From assembly GCF_016745395.1 (NCBI RefSeq), contig NZ_JAERVJ010000001.1, forward strand, positions 682,001 through 746,000: a stretch of DNA of 64,000 nt. The letters run 5' to 3'. The notes beneath the pieces were generated by a model. It made no database searches. It was given only the letters and a program-made list of their open reading frames with translations, and was not told the DNA's origin. The DNA comes from Methylocystis sp. Sn-Cys. GTDB taxonomy: Bacteria > Pseudomonadota > Alphaproteobacteria > Rhizobiales > Beijerinckiaceae. This document shows positions 1 through 8,932 of the stretch, one piece after another; positions within the stretch are counted from its first letter, which is position 1; each line of letters begins with the position of its first letter. Position numbers and translations under genes: made by a program.

Positions 1-8
1 TGAAGCAT

Positions 9-1235
9 GTGTCAAAAGAGGCGCGCGGGATCGAGATCGGCCCCTATTTCTCGCCGCTGGCGCCCAAGCGCGAGGGCTACAACTGCCTATCCCTCGACGT
101 CTTCGACACGGAAGCGGTCAAGCATCGGGCGCGGCTAGACGCGAGCCTGCCCGAGGGGGCGGTCGATCTGATCGAACCCGTCGACCTCGTCGGAAGCGCG
201 ACCGACATCGACACGCTTTGCCGCGCCGCCGGCGTCGCCGGTGCGCTGGACTATATTCTCTCGTCTCACAATTTCGAGCATTTCCCCAACCCGATCGCTT
301 TTCTTCAGGCCTGCGGGCGGGTTCTGAAGCCGGGCGGCGCGCTCTCCATGGCGCTCCCGGACAAGCGCGCCTGTTTCGACTTCTACCGCCCGTTGACAGG
401 TCTGGGCGCGATGATCGAGGCCTTTCACGATGGCCGGAGCCGGCCGACCTACCGCCAGATTTTTGAGCAAAACGCCCAAATGGCGCGCTTCGTCGATGGA
501 GAAAGGTCGCTCGTCTGCTTCCTGCTCGACGAAAAGCTCGAGAAGATCGTTCCCGAGCGCCGGCTCCGCGAGGCCTTCGACGCCTGGGAGGGCATGCGGA
601 CGGCCAATGATCCGAATTATCATGACGTGCATTGCTGGACCTTCACGCCGGCGAGCTTCCGTCTCCTGCTTTCCGATCTGTTTTTCCTCGGATTATCGCC
701 ATTCGTCGTCGAAGCGGCGACCGACACAGGCCAGTCCGATTTCGTCGCGCATCTGCGGCTTGTCGGCTATACGACCTTCTCGCCGGCCGAGACCGAGGAA
801 TACTACGCCGCGCGTGAAGCGCAGTTGCGCGCCATCGTGCGAGAGGATTGGAGCGTCGCAAAAAGCGACTGCCAGCTCGACATTCTGGAGCGCTTTCATA
901 GCAGCCTGACGGGCAGGAACCCTCTTGTCGTTGGCGCGCGCGCGCTGGCGCTGCTGGCGCGCCGGCGGGACCTCTTTCTCGTCAGGCAATATCTCGCGAT
1001 CAGCCGTTCGATCTTTTTCGATCCGCTGCATTACATCGAGAGCTATGGCGCGGCCCGCGACCCCGCGCTGGATTATCTCCTCGGGGGCGCCGCGCAAGGG
1101 CGCGACCCGGGACCCTTTTTTTCGAGCCGCAAATATCTCGCCCGAAATCCCGACGTCGCCGCGGACGGCGTCAATCCCTTGGCGCATTTTGAAATCTTCG
1201 GGCGCAAGGAAGGCCGCCGGCCGGCGCTGCGCTGA
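9..1235 (+). CDS. SAM-dependent methyltransferase with C-terminal glycan-type repeat
   Basis: A class I methyltransferase fold is seen: the SAM-binding strand 'GIEIGPYFSP' at residues 8-17 and the post-motif region 'HNFEHFPNP' plus 'RVLKPGGALSMALPDKR' around residues 87-120. The last ~70 residues hold two related segments, each with an aromatic-rich start followed by a Gly/Arg end (for example 'NPDVAADGVNPLAHF'). Such segments are common at the ends of rhizobial glycosyltransferases, which suggests a role in surface glycan or lipid modification; that is inference. The start used is GTG at 9; no in-frame stop lies between it and the window edge, so the true start may lie outside. Substrate unknown. 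Confidence 0.75.
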   Translation: MSKEARGIEIGPYFSPLAPKREGYNCLSLDVFDTEAVKHRARLDASLPEGAVDLIEPVDLVGSATDIDTLCRAAGVAGALDYILSSHNFEHFPNPIAFLQACGRVLKPGGALSMALPDKRACFDFYRPLTGLGAMIEAFHDGRSRPTYRQIFEQNAQMARFVDGERSLVCFLLDEKLEKIVPERRLREAFDAWEGMRTANDPNYHDVHCWTFTPASFRLLLSDLFFLGLSPFVVEAATDTGQSDFVAHLRLVGYTTFSPAETEEYYAAREAQLRAIVREDWSVAKSDCQLDILERFHSSLTGRNPLVVGARALALLARRRDLFLVRQYLAISRSIFFDPLHYIESYGAARDPALDYLLGGAAQGRDPGPFFSSRKYLARNPDVAADGVNPLAHFEIFGRKEGRRPALR

Positions 1236-1262
1236 GCGCTTTTATGCGCGCCCGAGCGGAAA

Positions 1263-1494
1263 TACGAGAGATCCGCTCGATTGGGTCGGCGCCATTCCCG
1301 ACGCTCGCGCAGTTTGGACACACAGGAAATCACCGTCGTCATTGCGAGGAGGCGGAGCCGACGAAGCAATCCAGGGCCGCATCGCCGCCCTGGATTGCTT
1401 CGCTTCGCTCGCAATGACGGGCGCTGGGCAAAACTAGCGCTCTTGTGGCTCTGGATTCGAATGGCAATCGGAGCTGTTCAAACGGAAACGGTAT
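1263..1494 (+). repeat. Composite interspersed repeat E1 (type A hairpin inside)
   Basis: It begins with a 'gatccgctcgattgg' end and closes with 'aaacggaaacggtat'. Inside are remnants of the type B hairpin and a full type A hairpin (1337-1419, arms containing 'gaagcaatccag' and 'ctggattgcttc'). Its interior matches copy E5 (46560-46823) almost base for base, including the spacer 'tttggacaca'. No coding potential. Confidence 0.85.
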
Positions 1495-1524
1495 AAAAGG
1501 CCCCTCGCGCAGGCGCGGAGGGGC
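1495..1524 (-). terminator. Intrinsic terminator of the 30-aa membrane protein gene
   Basis: Read on the minus strand, a GC hairpin (arms 'gcccctc' and 'gaggggc', with an inner 3-bp helix) is followed by CCTTTT. It lies about 30 bases downstream of the stop codon at 1553, which supports that tiny gene being a real transcription unit. Confidence 0.7.
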
Positions 1525-1552
1525 AAGTTTTCCCAGAGGTAAAGCTAATAGA

Positions 1553-1645
1553 TCAGGAATTCACGTTGCGGCTGGTGCGGGCGATATAGATGCCGCCGCC
1601 GATAACGATCAGAAGCATCGCCGCGGGGATAATGAAACCGTCCAT
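1553..1645 (-). CDS. Small single-span membrane protein (30 aa)
   Basis: An ATG at 1645 is preceded by a strong ribosome site (TGGAGG, 7-8 bases upstream) and opens a 30-residue protein. It starts 'MDGFIIPAAMLLIVIGGGIY' and ends with a short positively charged tail (ARTSRNVNS), so it is one hydrophobic helix with a likely cytoplasmic C-terminus. An intrinsic terminator follows. I do not recognise the family; it is not an obvious KdpF, CydX or CcoQ sequence. The call rests on ribosome site, helix and terminator together. Function is unknown; small subunits or modulators of a membrane complex are the usual roles for such proteins. Confidence 0.6.
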   Translation of the reverse strand: MDGFIIPAAMLLIVIGGGIYIARTSRNVNS

Positions 1646-1789
1646 TTTCTGCCTCCATAGGTGAGCGGACGCTCGAAGAGGTAGCGGTTTCCGTGAAAGC
1701 TTTTGCGACGACTGGGCGACGCTGAGATGAAGGTCGCGGCCTAATTGGACCGCGCGCCTTCAGGCGCGCTTAGACCGAGAAGGCGGGCG

Positions 1790-1924
1790 TTGACGCCCCT
1801 AATGCTTCGAGACGCCTGCTACGCAGGCTCCTCAGCATGAGGGGCTTCTGCATCCGCCCAAACGCTTAGGCCTCATCCTGAGGAGGGCGCGAGGCGCCCG
1901 TCTCGAAGGACGAGGCCGCCTCGG
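1790..1924. repeat. Interspersed repeat G1 (uninterrupted copy)
   Basis: Pattern: 'gttgacgcccc', 'tgcttcgagacg', 'ctcctcagcatgagg', 'cctcatcctgagg', then 'gtctcgaa' and 'cgaggccgcctcg'. The same sequence recurs at 24028-24329, where it is split by repeat E2. The segments pair with each other as inverted copies. Confidence 0.8.
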
Positions 1925-1950
1925 AAGTTTGCCGACAGACAAGCGCGCCT

Positions 1951-1968
1951 GCGGGCCCGAAGGCCCGC
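1951..1968 (-). terminator. Possible secA terminator hairpin
   Basis: Seven-base arms gcgggcc/ggcccgc close a UUCG tetraloop when read on the minus strand, 18 bases past the secA stop. There is no clear T-run, so termination efficiency is uncertain. Confidence 0.4.
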
Positions 1969-1985
1969 GGTCCAGCAGGCCGCCC

Positions 1986-4805
1986 TTAAACCAACTGCCC
2001 GTGGCAGTGCTTGTATTTCTTGCCGGAGCCGCAGGGGCATTGCTCGTTGCGGCCGACCTTGCCCCAGCTCGTGGGATCGGAAGGGTCGCGCGCCGCCGCC
2101 GGCTCCGCCGCCTGTGATGAGAAATCCATGGCGGCGAGGCGGGCGTTCAAATCCTCCAGCGCCGTCTGCTCGACGCTGACGCCGGCCGAGAGCGCCACCG
2201 GATTGGGGTGCGACATTTCCATCGGCGGCAGCTCCGGCGGCGCGGAAGGCGGCGCCTCGAAGCTCACCTCGACGCGCATGAGCTGCGCGGTGACGGTCTC
2301 GTCCCAGCGGCTCATCAGGCTGCGGAAGAGATCGAGCGCCTCCGACTTATATTCATTGAGCGGATCGCGCTGCGCCATGCCGCGCCAGCCGATGACCTGA
2401 CGCAAATGGTCGAGCGCGATCAGATGCTCGCGCCACAGCGTATCGAGCGACTGCAGCACGACCTGCTTCTCGATCATGCGCATCAGCGGCGGCGTGCTGC
2501 GTTCGACGCGCTCCTCATAGGCTTTGTCGGCGGCCTCTAGCAGGCGCTCCTTGAGCTCCTCGTCGGCGATGCCTTCTTCCTTCGCCCAATCCGCGACCGG
2601 CGCGTCGATATTGAGCTTGGCGTGAACGTCCTCGGCAAGGCCCGCGACATCCCAGGCCTCGGCATAGGCGTCCGACGGAATATGCGTCGAGACCAGCGTG
2701 TCGACGACTTCGGCGCGCATGTCGGAGACCTGCTCCTCGACGCTCTCCTCCCCCATGATCTCGCGCCGGCGCTCGAAGATGACCTTGCGCTGGTCGTTCA
2801 TGACGTTGTCGAACTTGAGGATATTCTTGCGGATGTCGAAGTTGCGGGCTTCGACCTTATGCTGCGCCTTCTCGATCGCCTTGTTGATCCAGGGATGGAC
2901 GATCGCCTCGCCCTCCTGCAGGCCGAGCTTCACGAGCATGGAGTCCATGCGCTCGGAGCCGAAGATGCGCATCAGGTCATCCTGCAGCGACAGGAAGAAC
3001 TTGGAGCGGCCGGGATCGCCCTGGCGGCCCGAGCGGCCGCGGAGCTGATTGTCGATGCGGCGGCTCTCGTGGCGCTCCGTGCCGATGATGTAGAGGCCGC
3101 CGGCGGCGAGCGCCTGCTCCTTGAAGCGGGCGACCTCCTCGCGGATTTCGGCTTCCTTGGCCGCGCGCGCATCGCCCTCCAGCTCGGCGCATTCATGCTC
3201 GACGCGCATATCGACGTTGCCGCCGAGCTGAATGTCGGTGCCGCGGCCGGCCATATTGGTGGCGATGGTGATCGCGCCCGGCACGCCCGCTTCCGCGACG
3301 ATATAGGCTTCCTGCTCGTGGAAGCGCGCGTTGAGGACGGCGAGCATTTTCGAGGGCTGGCCGGCGCGCGCCGACTCATAGAGCTTCGACAATCCCTTCG
3401 GATCGGCGAAGTCGATCATCTTGTAGCCCTGCTGGATCAGGAAGTCCGCGAGCTGCTCGGATTTTTCGATCGAGGTCGTGCCGACGAGCAGCGGCTGCAT
3501 CCGCGCATTCGCGTCCTTGACCTCTTCGAGGATGGCGTTGAGCTTCTCTTTCGCCGTGCGATAGACCTCGTCGTCGTCGTCGCGGCGCTGGACCGGACGG
3601 TTCGTCGGAATTTCGACGACGTCGAGCTTGTAGATCTCGGCGAATTCGTTCGCTTCCGTCGACGCCGTGCCGGTCATGCCGCCGAGCTTCTCGTAGAGAC
3701 GGAAATAGTTCTGGAAGGTGATCGACGCGAGCGTGACGTTCTCAGGCTGAACCTGCACGCGCTCCTTGGCTTCCAGAGCCTGATGCAGACCTTCCGAATA
3801 GCGGCGGCCCGGCATCATGCGGCCGGTGAATTCGTCGATGATGACCACCTCGCCCTTGCGGACGATATAGTCTTTATCCTTCTGGAACAGCTTATGGGCG
3901 CGCAGCGCCTGATTGATGTGATGGACGAGCGTGACGTTATGCGCTTCGTAGAGCGCGCCTTCGGTCAGCGCGCCGACTTCCGCCAGCAGCTCTTCCATAT
4001 GCTCATTGCCGGCGTCGGTGAGATGCACCGTGCGCTGCTTCTCATCGAGCTCATAGTCCTCCGCCGCGAGCTTCGGCATGAGGCGGTCGATGGTGTTGTA
4101 GAGGTCGGACTTGTCGTCGACGGCGCCGGAGATGATGAGCGGCGTGCGCGCTTCGTCGATGAGAATGGAGTCCACCTCGTCGACGATCGCGAAATGATGT
4201 CCGCGCTGCACCATCTGCGCGAACTCATATTTCATATTGTCGCGCAGATAGTCGAAGCCGAATTCGTTATTGGTGCCATAGGTGATGTCGCAGGCGTAGG
4301 CGGCCGCGCGCTCGTCGTCGGGGAGGTCGTGGATCACGCAGCCCACGCTCATGCCGAGGAAGCGATAGATGCGGCCCATCCACTCGCTGTCGCGCTTGGC
4401 GAGATAGTCGTTTACCGTGACGACATGCACGCCCTTGCCGGCGAGCGCGTTGAGATAGACGGCGAGCGTCGCGACGAGGGTCTTGCCTTCGCCGGTGCGC
4501 ATCTCCGAGATGGCGCCTTCGTGCAGCACCATGCCGCCGATGAGCTGCACGTCGAAATGGCGCTGGCCGAGCGTGCGCTTGGCCGCCTCGCGGACGGTGG
4601 CGAAGGCGGGAACGAGCAGGCTGTCGAGCGCGGCGCCGGCGGCGATCTGCTCGCGGAAGGCGACTGTCCGGGCGCGCAGCTCCTCGTCCGAAAGGGCGGC
4701 GAGCTGGGGCTCCAGCGCATTGATCGCATTGACTTTCGGCGTGTAGGTCTTGAGACGGCGGTCGTTGGCCGTGCCGAAAATCTTCTTGGCGAGGGCGCCG
4801 AGCAT
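1986..4805 (-). CDS. secA: Preprotein translocase ATPase SecA
   Basis: SecA is the motor ATPase that drives unfolded preproteins through SecYEG at the inner membrane. The protein is 939 residues from the ATG at 4805, normal for the family. Walker A 'MRTGEGKT' is at residues 102-109, and the DEAD-like '[16 protein letters not shown]' and '[13 protein letters not shown]' helicase motifs are present. The extreme C-terminus carries the zinc/SecB-binding SEC-C motif '[14 protein letters not shown]'. An upstream in-frame extension to 4922 exists but lacks family similarity; homologues begin 'MLGAL', so I chose 4805. Monocistronic here, with repeat D1 upstream. Confidence 0.98.
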   Translation of the reverse strand: MLGALAKKIFGTANDRRLKTYTPKVNAINALEPQLAALSDEELRARTVAFREQIAAGAALDSLLVPAFATVREAAKRTLGQRHFDVQLIGGMVLHEGAISEMRTGEGKTLVATLAVYLNALAGKGVHVVTVNDYLAKRDSEWMGRIYRFLGMSVGCVIHDLPDDERAAAYACDITYGTNNEFGFDYLRDNMKYEFAQMVQRGHHFAIVDEVDSILIDEARTPLIISGAVDDKSDLYNTIDRLMPKLAAEDYELDEKQRTVHLTDAGNEHMEELLAEVGALTEGALYEAHNVTLVHHINQALRAHKLFQKDKDYIVRKGEVVIIDEFTGRMMPGRRYSEGLHQALEAKERVQVQPENVTLASITFQNYFRLYEKLGGMTGTASTEANEFAEIYKLDVVEIPTNRPVQRRDDDDEVYRTAKEKLNAILEEVKDANARMQPLLVGTTSIEKSEQLADFLIQQGYKMIDFADPKGLSKLYESARAGQPSKMLAVLNARFHEQEAYIVAEAGVPGAITIATNMAGRGTDIQLGGNVDMRVEHECAELEGDARAAKEAEIREEVARFKEQALAAGGLYIIGTERHESRRIDNQLRGRSGRQGDPGRSKFFLSLQDDLMRIFGSERMDSMLVKLGLQEGEAIVHPWINKAIEKAQHKVEARNFDIRKNILKFDNVMNDQRKVIFERRREIMGEESVEEQVSDMRAEVVDTLVSTHIPSDAYAEAWDVAGLAEDVHAKLNIDAPVADWAKEEGIADEELKERLLEAADKAYEERVERSTPPLMRMIEKQVVLQSLDTLWREHLIALDHLRQVIGWRGMAQRDPLNEYKSEALDLFRSLMSRWDETVTAQLMRVEVSFEAPPSAPPELPPMEMSHPNPVALSAGVSVEQTALEDLNARLAAMDFSSQAAEPAAARDPSDPTSWGKVGRNEQCPCGSGKKYKHCHGQLV

Positions 4806-5052
4806 TCCCACGAACCTTTCTGTGGCGCGCCGTCGCTCTACGCTTGCGCCGTTTGTCGGCGGGCGGGGCGCAGCACGCAAATGTCTTGGAAAAGCAACCG
4901 CTTGCGACAGCGACCGGCACACCGGACGTCAGGGTCGACGCGGCATTTCCGCCGGAGAGATAAGAGGGTGGGGGACCCTTGTCAATGTAAGGGGTAGCGG
5001 CGCATTTTGCGGCGGTCGAGCAAATCGCGGCCGGCTTCGTTAGCCACGAATA

Positions 5053-5180
5053 CCTCCCCTTTACGGGGAGGTCGGCGGCCAAAGGCCGCCGGGTGGGGTT
5101 CGCGCCGCTACAACCGTCGTTGGGGCTTTACCCCACCCGACCCCGCTTACGCGGGGCCACCCTCCCCGTAAAGGGGAGGG
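5053..5180. repeat. Inverted repeat D1
   Basis: Outer arms 'cctccccttta cggggagg'-type hairpins flank inner arms 'ggcggccaaaggccgcc' and 'ccccgcttacgcgggg'. A second copy, in the opposite orientation, is at 57885-58010. Nothing else was found in the rest of the gap 4806-5230. Confidence 0.85.
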
Positions 5181-5230
5181 ATAAGCTCACGCCCAGCGTT
5201 GCCCAATTCCCCGTGGGAGTATTCTCACCT

Positions 5231-6376
5231 TCAATAAGCATGCCCCCCGGGCTCGAAAATATGTGACGGCACCTTCCCGCGCAGCACGCGATAGACCCAC
5301 GCCGTATAAGCCAGAACGATCGGCAGGAAGATCACGACCGCGATGAGCATCACATACAATGTCAGATGGCTCGACGAGGCGTCCCAGGCGGTGAGGCTCG
5401 CGTTCGGCTCGCTGGACGAGGGCATGATGAAAGGAAACATGGCGAGGCCCGGCGTCGCCACGATGCCGACGACGGAAGCGGCGCTCATGACGAAGGCGGC
5501 GACCTCTCGGCGCAAGGCAAACATCACCGCGGCCAGCAAGGCGCCGACGAGACCCAGGAGCGGCGCCGCCGGCGACCACGGCAAACGCTCATAGTTGCGC
5601 ATCCAGGCGCCCGCGGCGACCTCGACGGTCTTGCGGAGCGGATTGGAGGGCGCATTGGCGGCGACCTGGCTCGTGATCGCATAGCCGTCCAGCATCCAAT
5701 AGGCGTAAACGCCGCCGAGCGCGAACAGCGCAAGAGTCGCGATGCTCGCGATCATGCCGGCGCGCCGCGCCCGGCCGGCGATCGGCTCGATCGTCTTTGC
5801 CTGAACATAGGCCGCGCCGTGCATGACCAGCATGGCGACGCTCACAAGCCCGCACAGCAGCGCGAAGGGATTGAGGAGCTGGAAGAAGCCCCCCGTGTAG
5901 ACCGCGCGCAGCTCCGCATCGAAGCGAAACGGCACGCCCTGCAGAAGATTGCCGAAGGCGACGCCGAAGATGAGCGCCGGCGCAAGGCCGCCGAAGAACA
6001 GCGCCCAATCCCACACCGAGCGCCACAGCGCATTGTCGACCTTGCCGCGGAATTTGAACGCCACGGGCCGCAGGATCAGCGCCAGCAAGGTGACGAACAT
6101 CGCGACATAGAAGCCGGAGAAAGAGGCCGCGTAGACCGGCGGCCAGGCGGCGAAGGACGCGCCGCCGCCGAGAATGAACCAGACCTGGTTTCCCTCCCAC
6201 ACCGGGCCGATGGAGTTGATGAGAATGCGCCGCTCCATGTCGCTGCGCCCGAGAAACGGCAGCAGGATCGCGGTTCCAAGATCGAAGCCGTCGAACACGG
6301 CGAAGCCGATCAGCAATAGGCCGAGCAGCGCCCACCAGATGACGCGCAGCGTGTCGTAGTCGATCGGGACATGCAT
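5231..6376 (-). CDS. cydB: Cytochrome bd ubiquinol oxidase subunit II
   Basis: CydB is the second membrane subunit of the cytochrome bd quinol:O2 oxidoreductase, a high-affinity terminal oxidase. The protein is 381 residues with the family's N-terminus 'WWALLGLLLIGFAVFDGFDL', the signature 'NSIGPVWEGNQVWFI' and about eight or nine hydrophobic helices. It starts 24 bases after the cydA stop and is in the same operon. No cydX-like small reading frame follows the stop; instead the small subunit gene is upstream of cydA. Confidence 0.97.
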   Translation of the reverse strand: MHVPIDYDTLRVIWWALLGLLLIGFAVFDGFDLGTAILLPFLGRSDMERRILINSIGPVWEGNQVWFILGGGASFAAWPPVYAASFSGFYVAMFVTLLALILRPVAFKFRGKVDNALWRSVWDWALFFGGLAPALIFGVAFGNLLQGVPFRFDAELRAVYTGGFFQLLNPFALLCGLVSVAMLVMHGAAYVQAKTIEPIAGRARRAGMIASIATLALFALGGVYAYWMLDGYAITSQVAANAPSNPLRKTVEVAAGAWMRNYERLPWSPAAPLLGLVGALLAAVMFALRREVAAFVMSAASVVGIVATPGLAMFPFIMPSSSEPNASLTAWDASSSHLTLYVMLIAVVIFLPIVLAYTAWVYRVLRGKVPSHIFEPGGHAY

Positions 6377-6400
6377 CTCAGCCCCCAGGGGTCGAAGGCG

Positions 6401-7984
6401 TTAGCCATGCGCAACGTCGTCCAGCGCGACGCCGCCGGGCGGCGCCTGCCGGGTCGCGAGGTCGGGGATCTCCCAGGTCTCGGCCGGGCCGAGCCGCACA
6501 TATTTCGCCATCAGGAAAAGATCGACGACGAGCAGCGCGGAGTAGAAGATAAAAAAGCCGACGAGGCTCAACCATACGTTGGCCGCCGGGATCGGCGAGG
6601 CCGCGAGAAAGGTCGGCAGCACGCCTTCGATGATCCAGGGCTGGCGCCCATATTCGGCGACGATCCAGCCGAGCTCCGCCGCGATCCATGGCAAGGGCAG
6701 GGACCAGAAGGCGAGGCGCAGCAGCCAGCGCCGCCGCTCGAAGGCGCGCCGCGACGAGACGTAGAACATCACCGCGAAGAGGGCGATGAAATAGAAGCCC
6801 AGCGCCACCATCACGCGGAAGGACCAGAAGATGACGGGCACATTGGGGATCGTGTCCCAGGCCGCCCGCTCGATCTGCTCCGGCGTCGCCTTTGCGGGTT
6901 CGTCCGTATAGCGGCGCAGCAGCAAGGCGTAGCCGAGATCGCCCTGCCGCTCCTCGATCGTCTTGCGCATATCCGACGACGGCTCGGCGCTGGTGAGGCT
7001 GCGCATCGCGCCATAGGCCTCGACGCCGCGGCCGATGCGCGTCTTGGCCGCGTCCACCAGCTCGTAAATTCCGGGGATGACGGTAGTCAGCGATCGCGTC
7101 GCGATCAGCCCGAGCATCCACGGCGCCTGGATGGCGTAGCGCGTCTCGCGCCGCTCTGGATCGGGAATGCCGAAAATCGTGAAAGCGGCGGGCGGCGGCT
7201 CGGCGCGCCACAGGCCCTCCATCGCCGCGAGCTTTACCTTTTGATTTTCGGTCGTGACGTAACCGCTCTCGTCGCCGAGCACGACGACCGACAGGGCGGA
7301 GGCTAGCCCGAAAGAGGCGGCGACAGTCATCGAGCGTCGCGCGAAAGCGCGATGGCGCCCTTTCAGCAAATACCACGCGCCGATGGCGAGAACGAAAATC
7401 GCGCCCGTGACATAGCCGGCGGCCACCGTATGCACGAATTTCGATTGCGCGACCGGATTGAACAGCACCGCCATGAAGTCGGTGACTTCCATTCGGATGG
7501 TGTCGGGATTGAAACGGCTGCCGACCGGATTTTGCATCCAGGCGTTGGCGACGAGAATCCACAGCGCCGAGAAATTGGAGCCCAGCGCCACGCACCAGGT
7601 GACGGCGAGATGGCCCGGCTTGCTAAGACGGTCCCAGCCGAAGAAAAACAGGCCGATGAAGGTTGCTTCGAGAAAGAAGGCCATCAGCCCTTCGATGGCG
7701 AGCGGCGCGCCGAAAACATCGCCGACATATTGGGAGTAATAGGACCAGTTCGTGCCGAACTGGAATTCCATCGTAATGCCCGTCGCGACGCCCATGGCGA
7801 AATTGATGCCGAATAAAATGCCCCAGAAGATCGTCATGTCGCGCCAGACGCGCAGGCCGGTCATGACATAGACGCTCTCCATGATGGCGAGGAGCACCGA
7901 GAGCCCGAGCGTCAAGGGAACGAAGAGAAAATGATAAAGCGCGGTGAGGGCGAATTGCAGTCGTGAAAGCTCGGCGACGTCCAT
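6401..7984 (-). CDS. cydA: Cytochrome bd ubiquinol oxidase subunit I
   Basis: CydA carries the three hemes (b558, b595, d) and the quinol site. The 527-residue protein starts at 7984, where 'MDVAELSRLQFALTALYHF' matches the family N-terminus; His18 is the expected heme b595 ligand. The 'GRQPW' motif is present. The segment between helices 6 and 7 is long and resembles the long Q-loop type of Escherichia coli ('DTIPNVPVIFWSFRVMVALG'), rather than the short-loop type of Bacillus. A longer frame reaching 8155 is spurious, since it runs through cydP in another frame. The ATG overlaps the cydP stop (TGATG). Confidence 0.97.
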   Translation of the reverse strand: MDVAELSRLQFALTALYHFLFVPLTLGLSVLLAIMESVYVMTGLRVWRDMTIFWGILFGINFAMGVATGITMEFQFGTNWSYYSQYVGDVFGAPLAIEGLMAFFLEATFIGLFFFGWDRLSKPGHLAVTWCVALGSNFSALWILVANAWMQNPVGSRFNPDTIRMEVTDFMAVLFNPVAQSKFVHTVAAGYVTGAIFVLAIGAWYLLKGRHRAFARRSMTVAASFGLASALSVVVLGDESGYVTTENQKVKLAAMEGLWRAEPPPAAFTIFGIPDPERRETRYAIQAPWMLGLIATRSLTTVIPGIYELVDAAKTRIGRGVEAYGAMRSLTSAEPSSDMRKTIEERQGDLGYALLLRRYTDEPAKATPEQIERAAWDTIPNVPVIFWSFRVMVALGFYFIALFAVMFYVSSRRAFERRRWLLRLAFWSLPLPWIAAELGWIVAEYGRQPWIIEGVLPTFLAASPIPAANVWLSLVGFFIFYSALLVVDLFLMAKYVRLGPAETWEIPDLATRQAPPGGVALDDVAHG

Positions 7985-8130
7985 CACGGCGCCCCGAAAA
8001 GCCACGCCGCCGCGCGCGGCACATGGGGCGCGGAGGCGAAAAACGCCAGATAGAGAAAGGCGAGCGCCAATCCCTTCGCAATCAGAACCGCGCCGATCTC
8101 TCTGGCAAAGCTTTGGTCTCGCGCCGGCAT
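7984..8130 (-). CDS. cydP: Small cytochrome bd oxidase subunit CydP-like
   Basis: This 48-residue frame has a charged N-terminus (MPARDQSFAREI) followed by one hydrophobic helix, 'GAVLIAKGLALAFLYLAFFA'. It ends in TGATG, overlapping the cydA start, so translation is probably coupled. Size, topology and position directly before cydA match the CydP type of small bd-oxidase subunit, which differs from CydX placed after cydB. The match is from memory of the family pattern (RE-I-x-x-V-L-x-x-K), not from a search. It probably stabilises the CydAB complex. Confidence 0.75.
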   Translation of the reverse strand: MPARDQSFAREIGAVLIAKGLALAFLYLAFFASAPHVPRAAAWLFGAP

Positions 8131-8241
8131 GAAAACGCACTCCCAAAGCGAACAAACGTCCGGGCGGGAAGGTTGTTCCTAAAGAGGCGAAGAGGCGGCT
8201 GTCGCTTTCAGATTACCGACAAAAGGCGTCGGTCAGGCTAG

Positions 8242-8664
8242 TCACGAGATGCGCCAAAATTCCGCCGCGCCGTCCGGCAGCGACGCCAAAACCCGTTCGA
8301 AATCGGCTGCGTCGACATGTTTGCGCAAGGCGGCCGCGACATCGCCGATACAGGACGGAGGGGCAAAATTGTGATCGCGACGTAACGCCTGGGCCTCCTG
8401 GGCCATCGACGCAAGATCGCCAAAGGGCGCCCGAATCTCGTCGGTGTCCCAGTCGGAGACGAAGATCGCCCTCAGGATTGGCGGCAGTGCGCCCGCGAAC
8501 CGGATCGCATCGGCGAGTGAGAGACGACGGCGAAACACTTGGAGCACGCCCTGGACCATCGTGTAGGTCTGATTACGGGTCGCAAGACCAGAGATGTCGC
8601 GGGCATCGGCGAGGAAGCTCTCGAATTGTTCCGAGGCATGTTGGACATCCATGGGTATCGGCAT
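8242..8664 (-). CDS. DUF2267 family protein
   Basis: A 140-residue soluble, mostly helical protein. The core 'LRAIFVSDWDTDEIRAPFGD' and the paired-helix pattern with 'LPPILRAIF' fit DUF2267, a family of unknown function. The start at 8664 is chosen because AAGAGG lies nine bases upstream; the frame continues to 8865 only through repeat C1 sequence. It is a single gene, transcribed in the same direction as the cyd operon but 111 bases upstream of cydP. Confidence 0.8.
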   Translation of the reverse strand: MPIPMDVQHASEQFESFLADARDISGLATRNQTYTMVQGVLQVFRRRLSLADAIRFAGALPPILRAIFVSDWDTDEIRAPFGDLASMAQEAQALRRDHNFAPPSCIGDVAAALRKHVDAADFERVLASLPDGAAEFWRIS

Positions 8665-8706
8665 CAAGCGCATCCTCTTGTTCGGTTCGCTGAACTGGCG
8701 CCCCTC

Positions 8707-8880
8707 GTCATGGCCGGGCTTGTCCCGGCCATCCACGCCGAGCAATAAGCAGCTAATGCTGGGCTTGCGTTGGCGAGAGGAACAAGCCTCGCCCTCCATG
8801 AACTTTATCCATAGCGATAATGCGTCTTGTTGGGCTGTGCCCCTGGGCGTGGGTGGCCGGGACAAGCCCGGCCATGACGG
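8707..8880. repeat. Inverted repeat C1
   Basis: Two arms of about 33 bases, 'gtcatggccgggcttgtccc...' and its inverse, are separated by about 105 bases of unrelated sequence. Each arm is itself palindromic (ggccggg-cttgt-cccggcc). Same family as C2, C3 and C4. Confidence 0.85.
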
Positions 8881-8932
8881 CTCCCGACCCTCTTAGCATT
8901 CTGAGGAGGGCGCGGCGCTGTCAACGCCGAAG

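Noticed and set aside
2622-4997. 791-residue plus-strand frame opposite secA
   Set aside because: Pure antisense shadow of secA; composition is high in Asp/Glu/Arg/His as expected from the reverse of a GC-rich gene, and there is no ribosome site or family likeness.
5192-5230. A cydX-type small gene after cydB
   Set aside because: No start codon with a hydrophobic frame was found there; the small subunit is ahead of cydA instead.
8707-8880. CRISPR-like repeat at the C and D palindromes
   Set aside because: Arms occur as single inverted pairs without regular spacers, scattered over the window; they are interspersed palindromes, not an array.
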